From: an uncultured Clostridia bacterium
Lineage (GTDB): Bacteria > Bacillota > Clostridia > Oscillospirales > Acutalibacteraceae
Assembly (NCBI GenBank): GCA_937912045.1
Contig: CALDPI010000235.1
Span: forward strand, 1-62,571
Length of the DNA: 62,571 nucleotides
Direction: 5' to 3'
Part shown: positions 40,966 to 49,838 of the stretch, piece by piece
How positions within the stretch are numbered: position 1 is the stretch's first letter
Layout: each line of letters starts with the position of its first letter
The notes under the pieces: model-generated
Database searches by the model: none
What the model was told of the DNA's origin: nothing
Seen by the model: only the letters and a program-made list of their open reading frames with translations
Made by a program: the position numbers and the translations under genes

Positions 40966-42954
40966 TTACTTCGCAGTTTCGAAGAGATAAACGTCGTCGA
41001 TGTACCAATCTATTCTCGATTCAGGCTCGTTCTGCTGAGCGCCGCCGTGCCATGCATAGAACATGAGACGTGTGTCGGTTATGTCGCCGCTGTTGAACTT
41101 AACAGTGTGACGTACCCAATCGCCGTGCTTGTTTTTATCAAGCGGACGAATTCTGCCCACAAGGCTGTTCACCTTGTTTCCCGGGTCGGCGTCCGAATTT
41201 TCGGCGTAGTCTGTCAGGAACGCAATTATCGAGTTCCAATAGCCCTCGACCTCGTCATACTTATAATAGAAGGTGAAAGTATAGTCTGTGTTGGGCTTGA
41301 GTGTTACTCCCTGATGGAGCTTGGTAATCTGATATACAGAGCCCTTGCCCGAATGTGCAGCCTCACCGTTTCTATAGTGGGTCATATCATATTCGGATTT
41401 AGTCTGGTTGCAGATTATCCAGCCGTCAACGCCGTCGCCTATTGAGCCGTCGACGTTGCTGCGAATCTTGAGGGGGCCGTTTTCAAAGCCACCGTTTTTA
41501 ATGAGGTTGTCTTCCTCCCCACAGGTGACGATATCTGCTGTGAGAGAAATGGTTTCCGAGGTTGCGGTTTTGCCGTCAGCATCGGCTGCAACTGCACGAT
41601 AATGCCAGGTTTCGCCCTCCTTAACGTCGAGGTCAATCCATTCGTACATCATCGAGCCAAACTCGTAATTTTCAACTGCCTCGGGGTCGTTGGGGTCAAA
41701 GGTGAGGACCTTTTTCCAGCCCGTCTTACCGTCCTTTGAGCGCTCAACGGTGATTGCGCTGGCGCCGCGGGAGCCGAAGAAGCGGATTGCCTCACTCGTC
41801 GAGTACATAAACGTGGGAGCATCTATTCCCTCGTAGCCTGTTTTGGCATACTCGGCATCGAGCGACCAGGCGCGAACCGCCCAGGTGAACGGACGCAGAC
41901 GGTTTTTGTCATCTGTCACGCCCTGTGCGCCGCCGGGGAAGCCGTAATACCAATAGAATCCTGCCTTTACGCCGTTTTCAACAACCGTGTCAAAATAGTT
42001 GCCGAAATAAGACGTCATAAACTCGTCGGAGCGGGTGAGTGAATTACTGCTGTCGGAAATACCGAACTCACCATATACCAAAGGTTTATTAAGGAAAAGC
42101 TCACTTGTGTCGTGCGCGGGCTTGCCGTCTGAATAGAAGTCATAGCCGTAGCAGTCAAAGTCAATGTTCTTATAATATTCAAAGGTCTCATTAACACTGC
42201 CCGTTGCGCCCGCAAAGGTTGTGATGCGGGGGTTAAGCTTATGTATTGTATCGTTGACGGTAGTCATAAACTTAGAAAGGTTTTCCCAGCTTGCACCTGT
42301 CTGAATTCCCCAGCGTCCGCCGTTGGATTCAGGCTCAACAAATACGTTTGCCATTATTATATTATCGTGCTTTTTAGCCATCTCAATCACGGGGGTCAGC
42401 CAGTTGTCAACAAACATCTTGGTCTGTTTTTCATTGTGCATGAAACGGCAGAGCTCTTCATAACGGTATTTACCGTTTACATATGTGGAGCTTTCGGTGT
42501 GGTTTACGATGCCAAGGCAGAGGTAAATGCCGCACTCTTCTGCAATCTCGAACACGCGTGCAAGATTTTCTTTATAGGTCGGCTCAATGCCGATAACCTG
42601 GCATTCGCTGTCAAACAGGATGCCACCAAACTGATATGTCATCCAAAGCTGGACGATATCAAAGCCCATTGCCTTTGAGTTTTTGAAAACCTCATAGAAC
42701 ATTGCGTCGGTATAGTTAGTGGTACCATAGTTCGAAGTGATACTCTTACCGATACAGTTACCCGTCGAGTTCTGGATGAACCACGGCTGCTGAATGCCGT
42801 TTACATATCCCTTTTCCTCAACAAGCTCGTCGAAGGTTTTCCACTCCTTTTTGCCTGTCTCTGCGGCGCTGACCGTTGTCGCAGGAACGACCAAAAGAGC
42901 CATTACCGTGAGGATGGTTAACACCACGCTCACAATTCGTTGGATGTTTTTCAC
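40966..42954 (-). CDS. Secreted clan GH-A-like glycoside hydrolase with C-terminal CBM4/9-like module
   Basis: About 662 residues. Signal peptide ends near VSAAE. The TIM barrel (about residues 45-390) carries acid/base E at VFVEPES and nucleophile E at VYGEFGIS, followed by FYWYYGFPGG near the last strand (E209 and E298 counting from TTG 42960). A fibronectin-like beta domain (about 395-490) and a CBM4/9-like module (NLIKNGGFENG ... YIDDVYLFE, about 495-660) follow. Two starts are possible: TTG 42960 (4 bases after GGAGG) and GTG 42954 (10 bases after); I use GTG. It is the secreted paralogue of 18168-19475. First gene of the operon, facing away from the AraC gene at 43635. Family and substrate unassigned. 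Confidence 0.82.
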   Translation of the reverse strand: MKNIQRIVSVVLTILTVMALLVVPATTVSAAETGKKEWKTFDELVEEKGYVNGIQQPWFIQNSTGNCIGKSITSNYGTTNYTDAMFYEVFKNSKAMGFDIVQLWMTYQFGGILFDSECQVIGIEPTYKENLARVFEIAEECGIYLCLGIVNHTESSTYVNGKYRYEELCRFMHNEKQTKMFVDNWLTPVIEMAKKHDNIIMANVFVEPESNGGRWGIQTGASWENLSKFMTTVNDTIHKLNPRITTFAGATGSVNETFEYYKNIDFDCYGYDFYSDGKPAHDTSELFLNKPLVYGEFGISDSSNSLTRSDEFMTSYFGNYFDTVVENGVKAGFYWYYGFPGGAQGVTDDKNRLRPFTWAVRAWSLDAEYAKTGYEGIDAPTFMYSTSEAIRFFGSRGASAITVERSKDGKTGWKKVLTFDPNDPEAVENYEFGSMMYEWIDLDVKEGETWHYRAVAADADGKTATSETISLTADIVTCGEEDNLIKNGGFENGPLKIRSNVDGSIGDGVDGWIICNQTKSEYDMTHYRNGEAAHSGKGSVYQITKLHQGVTLKPNTDYTFTFYYKYDEVEGYWNSIIAFLTDYAENSDADPGNKVNSLVGRIRPLDKNKHGDWVRHTVKFNSGDITDTRLMFYAWHGGAQQNEPESRIDWYIDDVYLFETAK

Positions 42955-42960
42955 AATCAA

Positions 42961-43634
42961 TCTTCCTCCTTTAAAAGAATTTTTGCCGAAAATATCACAA
43001 TCATATTATAATACGCGTACATTATGTAAGTCTTCTCATTTTATAGCAAATCACTCTCAAAAATCATTATTTACTAACTTTTTTACACTTTTTTACCATT
43101 TTTTTGCCGTTTTTTTCTTTGGATGCAGTTTTGCGATTGACACTTCTTCTAAAAACCAGCGGCATATTTTCAAATTCATTCGTCATTTTCACAACGTTTT
43201 TGTCCCATTTTTCCTTCGGATTTGTGTTTTTTGGGATTGTTTTCACTAAAACAGACATTTTCTCGCACAACATATTGTGTTTTTGGATAAAATACACCAC
43301 AAAAATGTGGTTTTTATGTACATATAGTATATATAATATCGGCGTTCTCATCCTGATTTTTTCGAATTCACTGACGGTGCGTGTTGGTAAAATTTTTATC
43401 TCAAAAAACACGAAAATAATTGTTTTTTGCATTGCTTTTTTACTTTATAGATGTTACAATTACCATAAAGACACATATTTTTTATTACATTTGTTACAAC
43501 TTTTTATCAAGCAATTATTTTAAAAACAAACTTTTTTAAATAATTGTGTGGTTATTTTCTATAGAGTTTAGACCCATTTAGTGTTATTATTATTTTATCA
43601 ACCGTTGTTCCCCTATTATGAAAGGAGAAGCAAA
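42961..43634. other. 674-bp AT-rich gap between the secreted hydrolase and a divergent AraC gene
   Basis: No convincing gene: open frames of about 120-140 codons on both strands are Lys/Phe-rich, lack ribosome sites and reflect base composition. Visible sites are a minus-strand -10 TATAAT at 43005-43010 for the hydrolase operon with a poor -35, an 11-bp palindrome TACATTATGTA at 43018-43028 just upstream of it, and a small stem ACCACA-AAAA-TGTGGT with a following T run at 43296-43316. A weak -35 with a strong -10 fits an activator-dependent promoter, possibly driven by the neighbouring AraC protein. Confidence 0.45.
43005..43028 (-). promoter_or_regulatory. -10 box and palindrome upstream of the secreted hydrolase operon
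   Basis: TATAAT on the minus strand (43005-43010) with no good -35 at 16-18 bp; TACATTATGTA (43018-43028) is a perfect inverted repeat in the spacer. The arrangement suggests regulated transcription. Confidence 0.5.
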
Positions 43635-44456
43635 ATGCCAGGTTCTGTTTTGGAAATTCCAAAAAGCGACGCGGGCGAACAAGGCATTGCCATTCGCAAG
43701 CGCTGCATCACTTCCCGGTATCCCACCCACCTACATAGTGTTTTTGAGCTCGAGTATATCCTCGACGGCGAGGCGGTAACCTATATTGACAGCACTCCAT
43801 ATCCTCTCAAAAAAGGCGCGCTCAAACTTTGCACCCCTCTCGACGTTGAGACTCTCGAGGTTGCATCGTCTGTAACCCTGCTCAACATTAATTTTACAGA
43901 GGCTTTTGTCAGCTCAGAGCTGCTGCCCGATATTACCACAGGCTTTGCCGTTCAAGACGTGGACGACAGGCTCATTACCCTGCTGCGCGACGAGTATCAT
44001 AACAACAAGCCATACAGCACCCTCTACCAAAAGAGTCTGCTCAATCTGATTCTTCTCGACATTATTCGCAGAAAGACTCAATACCTTCCGCAGAGCGACT
44101 CTAAAAAAAGCAACAGCATTGCACAACAGGTTGCACTTTTCATACATCTGCACTACCGCGAGCAGCTCACGCTCAAGGATATTTCAAGTCATTTTTCCTA
44201 CACGCACAACCACCTGAGCAAGCTTTTCCAAAACACCTTTAATATGTCAATCACACAATACCTCTGCAAGACGAGGCTCGAGCAGGCCGAAAAGCTTTTG
44301 CTCTGCTCTGATTTGACGGTTACCGAAATTTCTAACGAGGCAGGTTTCCCCTCGATTTCCACCTTCTTCCGCGTGTTTAAGCAGCAGCGCGGTATCAGCC
44401 CGAAGGAATTTCAGCGCGGGGCAAACACCGAAAACAACGGGACTGAAGAGCATTAA
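43635..44456 (+). CDS. AraC family transcriptional regulator
   Basis: 273 residues: N-terminal cupin-like sensor (about 20-100; RYPTHLHSVFELEYILDGEAVTY) and C-terminal double HTH of AraC/XylS type (about 165-262; LTLKDISSHFSYTHNHLSKLFQ and LTVTEISNEAGFPSISTFFRVFKQQRGISPKEF). An upstream in-frame start at 43581 is rejected: ATG 43635 has AAAGGAGAAG directly before it. Divergent from the secreted GH-A operon across a long gap, so it is the best candidate for its regulator. AraC proteins of this layout usually activate in response to a sugar. Confidence 0.92.
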   Translation: MPGSVLEIPKSDAGEQGIAIRKRCITSRYPTHLHSVFELEYILDGEAVTYIDSTPYPLKKGALKLCTPLDVETLEVASSVTLLNINFTEAFVSSELLPDITTGFAVQDVDDRLITLLRDEYHNNKPYSTLYQKSLLNLILLDIIRRKTQYLPQSDSKKSNSIAQQVALFIHLHYREQLTLKDISSHFSYTHNHLSKLFQNTFNMSITQYLCKTRLEQAEKLLLCSDLTVTEISNEAGFPSISTFFRVFKQQRGISPKEFQRGANTENNGTEEH

Positions 44457-44457
44457 A

Positions 44458-44485
44458 AAAGACCACGATGAAAATCGTGGTCTTT
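44458..44485. terminator. Bidirectional terminator between the AraC and GH3 genes
   Basis: Perfect 12-bp stem AAAGACCACGAT/ATCGTGGTCTTT with a GAAA loop, A/T runs on both sides, between convergent genes. Confidence 0.93.
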
Positions 44486-44515
44486 AATTATACATATTTA
44501 CGAAAAGTTTTCGTT

Positions 44516-46132
44516 TTAGATAACATCGGGCTGACGTAGGTCGAGCTCAACCGGTGTAACACCCTTTGCTTCCTTCTTTCCGAAGAGGATATCGCAAAGG
44601 CCTTCGGGGTTGACAACACTCATTGAGAAGGTATTAACAACCGTCTTTGCATATGGGAAGGTGCAGGGGATAAATGGTGAGCCGTGGCAAATCATTATTA
44701 CCGGAATGTCGAGTTTAAAGAGGTATTCGTAAACCTTCTGGAGCATCTTGCCGCAGGGCTGCATATTGAGGCCGCCCCAAACAAAGCCGTAATAGAAGTT
44801 AAGGATGAGCGCATCTGCCTTTGGCAAATCCTCAACGCTGACAATGCCGTTTTCTTCATATTCGCCGTATTTCAAAACCTCAATTCCTCTTGCTCTCAGC
44901 GTATCGTCAAATGTGGTCGGACGCTTGCGCTCGGTATTTGTGAGGTCAACGCTTATAATCCTTTTAATCTTCTTTTCGTCAAGCGGAAGATGTCCTGCCT
45001 CGTTTTTGAAAATCGAGATGGAATTTTCACCTATGCGCTTTGAAGTTTCCGAAAACTTTTCGCGGTCTTCGGTAGAAACGGGCTTATAGGAATACTTTGT
45101 GTCGCCGTCGAACAGGCCAAGGCGCTCCTTCTCCTTATAAATTCTGTAAACCGATTCTTTAACACGCTCGATGGTGATTTCGCCGTCGTTAACAGCCTTT
45201 TCGAGAATGTCAACCGTTTCGGTCATCGACGAGCAGAAGTTTGTGAAGATGAGCATATCGCAGCCGGCCTGAATCGCTCTGACGTATGCTTTATCATAGC
45301 GGACGTAGGGTACGAGGCCGCCCATATTAAAGCCATCCGAAACAACAAGGCCCTTAAAGCCCATTTTTTCGCGGAGGAGTTTTGTTATAACGTTGTAACT
45401 TAAGGTGCAAGGAATGATTCTTCCGTCAGGCTCTGCCGCGGGGAAACAGGCGTGTGTAGGCATTATCGCGCGAACGCCGTTATCGATTGCGCTCTGCCAG
45501 GCCTTGCCGTTGGTTTCCCACCACTGTTCCATAGACTGTGTTTGGAAGGTTGCGTGAATATGGCTGTCACCTGTGCCGTCATTACTCGGGAAGTGTTTGC
45601 CCGTTGCAATCGCGCCGTTTTGCTGAACACCGTTCACAAAGGCGTTAGCCATTCTTGCGGTTGTTTCAGGATTGTTACTCCAAGCGCGTGTGTTGGTTGT
45701 GCTTGCAGCGGACAGGCACATATCATAAACCGGGCCGAAGGTCCAATGAACGCCAACCTCAAAGCCTTCCTTGGCACAGGATTCGCCCGCTGTGTAGGCG
45801 TCCTCCTCCGAGTTAGCGGCAGAGATTACCATTGCGGAGCCGAAGTTCGAGCCGCCGTCATTAATAAACACAGGAGAAGTTTCCATATCGGTGGCGAACA
45901 GAGGATAATTGCCGCAATATTCCTTGAGCTTTTTGGTGAGGTTTGTAATATCCTCCTTTTTTGACGGGAACATATAAAATGCGCCCGGCTTAACGTCGGT
46001 ATCCTTGAAAACATTTTCAAAATACTCGCGCGGGTCGGAATCCTCTTTATATGTAGCGCGGAGTGCAGGACATAAAAGCTGTGCAACAAGGTCACGCGTG
46101 GTCATACCCTCAATATACTTTTCAAACGTCAT
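44516..46132 (-). CDS. GH3 family glycoside hydrolase, NagZ-like
   Basis: 538 residues, no signal peptide. Catalytic TIM barrel with nucleophile D266 in VVSDGFNMGG. The loop GKHFPSNDGTGDSH (residues 178-191) resembles the NagZ KHFPGHGDTDSH motif, whose Asp-His pair is the acid/base of beta-N-acetylhexosaminidases; the usual G is S here and the loop is longer. A C-terminal alpha/beta domain (about 380-538) follows the barrel. NagZ enzymes release N-acetylglucosamine or act on peptidoglycan fragments; here it may process an amino-sugar-bearing glycan. Own transcript, with AraC genes on both sides. Confidence 0.88.
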   Translation of the reverse strand: MTFEKYIEGMTTRDLVAQLLCPALRATYKEDSDPREYFENVFKDTDVKPGAFYMFPSKKEDITNLTKKLKEYCGNYPLFATDMETSPVFINDGGSNFGSAMVISAANSEEDAYTAGESCAKEGFEVGVHWTFGPVYDMCLSAASTTNTRAWSNNPETTARMANAFVNGVQQNGAIATGKHFPSNDGTGDSHIHATFQTQSMEQWWETNGKAWQSAIDNGVRAIMPTHACFPAAEPDGRIIPCTLSYNVITKLLREKMGFKGLVVSDGFNMGGLVPYVRYDKAYVRAIQAGCDMLIFTNFCSSMTETVDILEKAVNDGEITIERVKESVYRIYKEKERLGLFDGDTKYSYKPVSTEDREKFSETSKRIGENSISIFKNEAGHLPLDEKKIKRIISVDLTNTERKRPTTFDDTLRARGIEVLKYGEYEENGIVSVEDLPKADALILNFYYGFVWGGLNMQPCGKMLQKVYEYLFKLDIPVIMICHGSPFIPCTFPYAKTVVNTFSMSVVNPEGLCDILFGKKEAKGVTPVELDLRQPDVI

Positions 46133-46245
46133 AAAAACCTCTCCTTTTTATTTGTTTAATATGCTTGAAGACAAGTACATAATACACTTTTTTGATGCAA
46201 AAGTACTCTCATTTTTAACTTTTTTTATCTCAATTAATACTGTTT

Positions 46246-47118
46246 TTACATCGTCCACGAGCTGTGCTTTGCGCGGAGCTTTGCAGGGGTTATGCCGTAT
46301 TCCCTTTTGAATATCTTCTGAAAATGGCTGAAGCTGGCATAGCCGACATCCTCTGAAATCTGCTCGATGCTTTTCGTGGTAAGCACCAGTTCCTTATGCG
46401 CCGCTTCAAGTCGAAGCCGCAGCACATACTCGTGCAGCGACATTGACAGATGCTCCTGCATTAGTCTTGACAGGCGGCTTTGACTATAATTCGAAATGCG
46501 CATCAGCGCGGAAACGCCCTCTTTGACGTTTTCGGGCCTTCGCATTTCCTTCAGCGTTTCGGCAAGCCATAGCGGCATTGACGCGGTTTCGGTCTTGGCG
46601 ATGTCAACATACGCTTTTACAAGGTAGCTTAAAAGCAGACGATAGTCCTGCTCTGCTGTTAGCGCCTCGGCATTTTGAAACATTGAATAAAAGCGCGCTG
46701 AAAATTCGGGACTTTTAAAAATAATCGGTTCGGTGGCTTTGCGCTCCTTATCAAGTGACAAATCAAACACGTAGCACATTTTTTCAAACTCTTCACGTTT
46801 GACCGAAAGGCAAAGCGCAGTAACGTCGGGAGACTGACTTATCGAGTCGTGAAAGTCACCCGGCTTTAAGAGAAGAACCTCGTCCTTTTCGAGCTTATAA
46901 AGTTTGTTATTCACGTTGTGAACGTTATTACCCTTTAGTATGACGAGCCACTCATAAAAGTCGTGCGTGTGCCACACAGCGCTGAGTCTGCGGTGCTTTT
47001 CCCCCTGGAGATACTGAAAGATGTAGTTGCTGTTTTCGCTGATTTCATCAAACCGCAAAGTGCGTCCGGTATCTGTTTTGTCCACACACACCACCACCGT
47101 TTCAAACTTCGGCTTCAT
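46246..47118 (-). CDS. AraC family transcriptional regulator with cupin sensor
   Basis: 290 residues. Cupin-like N-terminal domain (about 40-115; WHTHDFYEWLVILKGN ... VLLLKPGDFH) and C-terminal AraC HTH pair (about 185-285; YSQSRLSRLMQEHLSMSLHEYV and KSIEQISEDVGYASFSHFQKIFKREYGITPAKL). The ribosome site before ATG 47116-47118 is weak. It lies 113 bp before the GH3 gene on the same strand, so it may regulate GH3 or the divergent DMT-glycosidase pair. Confidence 0.92.
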   Translation of the reverse strand: MKPKFETVVVCVDKTDTGRTLRFDEISENSNYIFQYLQGEKHRRLSAVWHTHDFYEWLVILKGNNVHNVNNKLYKLEKDEVLLLKPGDFHDSISQSPDVTALCLSVKREEFEKMCYVFDLSLDKERKATEPIIFKSPEFSARFYSMFQNAEALTAEQDYRLLLSYLVKAYVDIAKTETASMPLWLAETLKEMRRPENVKEGVSALMRISNYSQSRLSRLMQEHLSMSLHEYVLRLRLEAAHKELVLTTKSIEQISEDVGYASFSHFQKIFKREYGITPAKLRAKHSSWTM

Positions 47119-47260
47119 TTTAGCACAGCGTCTTTACTTTTACAACCCTGCAACGAAAAATCGCATAAATATAATCAAAAAATGCCTATTTTGAGGTATA
47201 AAATCGTGGTATTTTTAGTTTCAAGGTAAAAAAACCGCATAAATTGGGAGGTGATGCCTT

Positions 47261-48106
47261 TTGGATTATCTGCTTTTAACAGCATCCATTCTTTTGGCAA
47301 CCGGCTGCAACCTTACGTATCACAAGCTGGGCGGCGGAGAGCGGTATAACCCCTATCTTTTTTCGGCCGTTTCCTCTTTTGTGTGGCTTGCTGTTCTGGC
47401 ACCGAGCGGCATAAAAAATTTGCAATCATCAGAGGTGCTTTGGGGCATTGCCTATGGCACTGTGCAGGCGCTTTTCTTATTCTTTAAAATGCGCGCGATG
47501 AGCACCGGTCCGGTGTCCATCACGACGGTTGTGGGCAACTGTTCTATGCTGCTTTCCACACTCTTTGGAATTCTATGCTTTAGAGAAAGCGTCAGCATTT
47601 TTCAGATTTTCGGTGTTGTAGGCATACTCGCTTCGGTTTTGCTCTGCCTGGACACAAAGGCTGATATGAAAACAACGGCAAAATGGAAGCTTTTCTGCAC
47701 AGGCTTCTTCCTCTTTGCCGCAGGGGTGGGCATAATTTTCAAGCTTTTTTCTGCCACGGACGGCTTTGCAGGCAATATGCTGATAATATCGGCCGTCACA
47801 ATGGTGATACTTATGACGCTTTTGTCCTTTTTTGCAACAAAGGGTCACATGCGCCTTGAAAAAAAGCATACGCTTTACGCACTCGCCGCAGGACTTATGA
47901 GTCTTGGCTATAACCGACTCAACCTATATTTATCGGGCGCGCTACCATCGGTTGTGTTCTTCCCCATTTTTAACGGAGCGATTGTGCTGCTTGCGGCAAG
48001 CTTTGGCGTGTTCCTTTTCAAAGAGCGGCTTTCAAAAAAGCAAATTTTTGGAATACTGCTTGGCCTTTTTGCAATAATTTTGCTCAGCGGAGTATTTAAA
48101 ATATAA
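47261..48106 (+). CDS. DMT superfamily (EamA-type) membrane transporter
   Basis: 281 residues with about ten membrane segments in two repeats (from MDYLLLTASILLATGC and KWKLFCTGFFLFAAGVGIIF). The motif AYGTVQALFLFFKMRAMSTGPVS and the late FLFKERLSKKQIFGILLGL are typical of EamA/DMT drug/metabolite exporters. TTG 47261 is the start, nine bases after a near-perfect GGAGGTGAT. It is separated by only 11 bp from the glycosidase-like gene downstream, so it may move a sugar or sugar acid linked with that enzyme; direction and substrate unknown. Confidence 0.86.
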   Translation: MDYLLLTASILLATGCNLTYHKLGGGERYNPYLFSAVSSFVWLAVLAPSGIKNLQSSEVLWGIAYGTVQALFLFFKMRAMSTGPVSITTVVGNCSMLLSTLFGILCFRESVSIFQIFGVVGILASVLLCLDTKADMKTTAKWKLFCTGFFLFAAGVGIIFKLFSATDGFAGNMLIISAVTMVILMTLLSFFATKGHMRLEKKHTLYALAAGLMSLGYNRLNLYLSGALPSVVFFPIFNGAIVLLAASFGVFLFKERLSKKQIFGILLGLFAIILLSGVFKI

Positions 48107-48117
48107 GGAGAATTATT

Positions 48118-49749
48118 ATGATAGAATTTGAACACAAGCTGCCCTCAATGAATATAGACGGCAGGCAAAACGGCACTTATAACAATCACGAACTCGGTTT
48201 CCCCTCTGTGCTTACGACGCTTGATGCCCGCTTGGGTCTGTTTATCAAAGCGCTCAGAAACAGTATTCTATCCGAGCGTTCACTCGTTTTTATCGACGGA
48301 CGGGTGCTGCTTTGTGACAAAAACTGGATACGTGACCACGTGCACATCACCAAGGCTATGCGCCACTGGGAGCACGATTTCGGCAAGTTTATTGATTTCA
48401 TAATCGACACACAGCGCGAGGATGGCCAGTTTTATGAGCTTATAAAGCAATATGACGATTACCACTGGAGAATGGTCAACGAGGACTGCTACGTTATGTA
48501 TCCCGACGATAACCTCGCCCTTGTGCGACTTGAGCTGGAGGCCGACGTTGAATATCTCGTTGTGGAGGGTGCAATGTATCAATACCGCACCACAGGCGAC
48601 AACGAATGGCTCTGCCGCGTTCTGCCGCGGCTTGAAAAAAGCATTGAATATATGCTAAGCGATGATAAGCGTTTTGATGCCGAGCACGGTCTTGTCAAGC
48701 GCCCCTTCACCATCGACACCTGGGACTTCACCTACGACCCGACAAACAACGCAAAAAGCGCGGAAGACCGCCGTATAAACCCCGACACGCCAATGTCGAT
48801 TATGCACGGCGATAATTCGGGCGTGTATCAGGCAATGCTGCAGCTTGCGTGGTTTAACCGCCGACTCGGCCGCGAGGAAAAGGCAACCGAGTGGGAAAGC
48901 AAGGCCGCGGTTTTAAGAGAAAATATGTTCAAGCACCTTTGGAACGGCAACTTCTTTATCCACCAGCTGCACTTAGGTCACGACGGTGCCGACAACCTTG
49001 AAAACGTGCGTCTCTCCCTTTCCAACACCTATGACATCAACCGCGGCGTGACCGACACAGAGCAGTCACGTAAAATCATTGAAGAATATATGCGCCGCCG
49101 AAAAACAACCGATTTGTTTGCCGAATGGTTTACGGTTGACCCGCCCTATGAAAACTTTATTGGCTACACCGCAGGCGAATACGTAAACGGTGCCGTTTCA
49201 CCCTTTACGGCAGGCGAGCTTGCAAAGGCGGCATTTCAAAACGGCTATGAGGAATACGGCTATGATATCATAAAGCGGTTTATGGAGCTTGTAGAGCGCG
49301 ACGGCACGTCCTATTTCCTTTACTTCCCCGATTCCGCTCCGCAGGCCGACAGGGGACCGAGCGCGTGGGGCGCTGCCGCACTCATAAGCGCGATTGACGA
49401 GGGGCTCGCAGGTATTGAGGACATCGGCGTGTGCTATGATGAGATTAAGTTCTCTCCCCGTTTCCCCGTCACCGAATACAAAGAGCTTCGTTATCTGACG
49501 GGATATGAGTGCACCGAAACGACGGTTGATTTGCGTTATATTTTAAAGGAAGACGGCATGCGCTACGACCTTTATTCGCCCAAAAGCACCATACACGCAC
49601 ATATTTTGTTGCCCAAGGGCAAAGACGTAAGCGCACTCTACGTGGACGGAGAAAAGCGTGAGTTTTCTGTCTCTTGCGTTGGAGACAGCCGCTATGTTGA
49701 CCTGCTCGTTGAAAGCGACGGTCTTATAAGCTTCCAAATCATTTTCTGA
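48118..49749 (+). CDS. (alpha/alpha)6-barrel glycosidase-like protein of unassigned family
   Basis: 543 residues, no signal peptide. Helical sequence with an alternating pattern and many acidic/aromatic pairs (RDHVHITKAMRHWEHDF, VNEDCYVMYPDD, HGDNSGVYQAML, WGAAALISAIDEGL) suits a six-hairpin glycosidase such as GH78, GH95 or glucoamylase-type enzymes. A short beta domain (about 445-543) closes the protein, as in those families. I cannot fix the CAZy family or the catalytic pair; E/D in VNEDCY and the DRGPSAWGAA region are candidates. Coupled to the DMT transporter gene 11 bp upstream; terminator follows. Confidence 0.7.
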   Translation: MIEFEHKLPSMNIDGRQNGTYNNHELGFPSVLTTLDARLGLFIKALRNSILSERSLVFIDGRVLLCDKNWIRDHVHITKAMRHWEHDFGKFIDFIIDTQREDGQFYELIKQYDDYHWRMVNEDCYVMYPDDNLALVRLELEADVEYLVVEGAMYQYRTTGDNEWLCRVLPRLEKSIEYMLSDDKRFDAEHGLVKRPFTIDTWDFTYDPTNNAKSAEDRRINPDTPMSIMHGDNSGVYQAMLQLAWFNRRLGREEKATEWESKAAVLRENMFKHLWNGNFFIHQLHLGHDGADNLENVRLSLSNTYDINRGVTDTEQSRKIIEEYMRRRKTTDLFAEWFTVDPPYENFIGYTAGEYVNGAVSPFTAGELAKAAFQNGYEEYGYDIIKRFMELVERDGTSYFLYFPDSAPQADRGPSAWGAAALISAIDEGLAGIEDIGVCYDEIKFSPRFPVTEYKELRYLTGYECTETTVDLRYILKEDGMRYDLYSPKSTIHAHILLPKGKDVSALYVDGEKREFSVSCVGDSRYVDLLVESDGLISFQIIF

Positions 49750-49750
49750 T

Positions 49751-49780
49751 AAAAAGGGGCACTCTGTGCTCCTTTTTTTA
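49751..49780 (+). terminator. Terminator of the DMT-glycosidase operon
   Basis: Stem AAAAAGGGGCAC/GTGCTCCTTTTT with one G-T pair and a 5-nt loop, followed by T7, two bases after the stop. Confidence 0.88.
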
Positions 49781-49838
49781 TTGCCAAAGTATGAGGTTTA
49801 TGTTAAAATCAAAATATAAACAAGAAAGGATGTGCGTT

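Noticed and set aside
43067..43523. Two overlapping open frames of 121 and 139 codons on opposite strands
   Set aside because: They lie in AT-rich DNA, are Lys- or Phe-rich, without ribosome site or recognisable fold; more likely chance frames in a regulatory gap.
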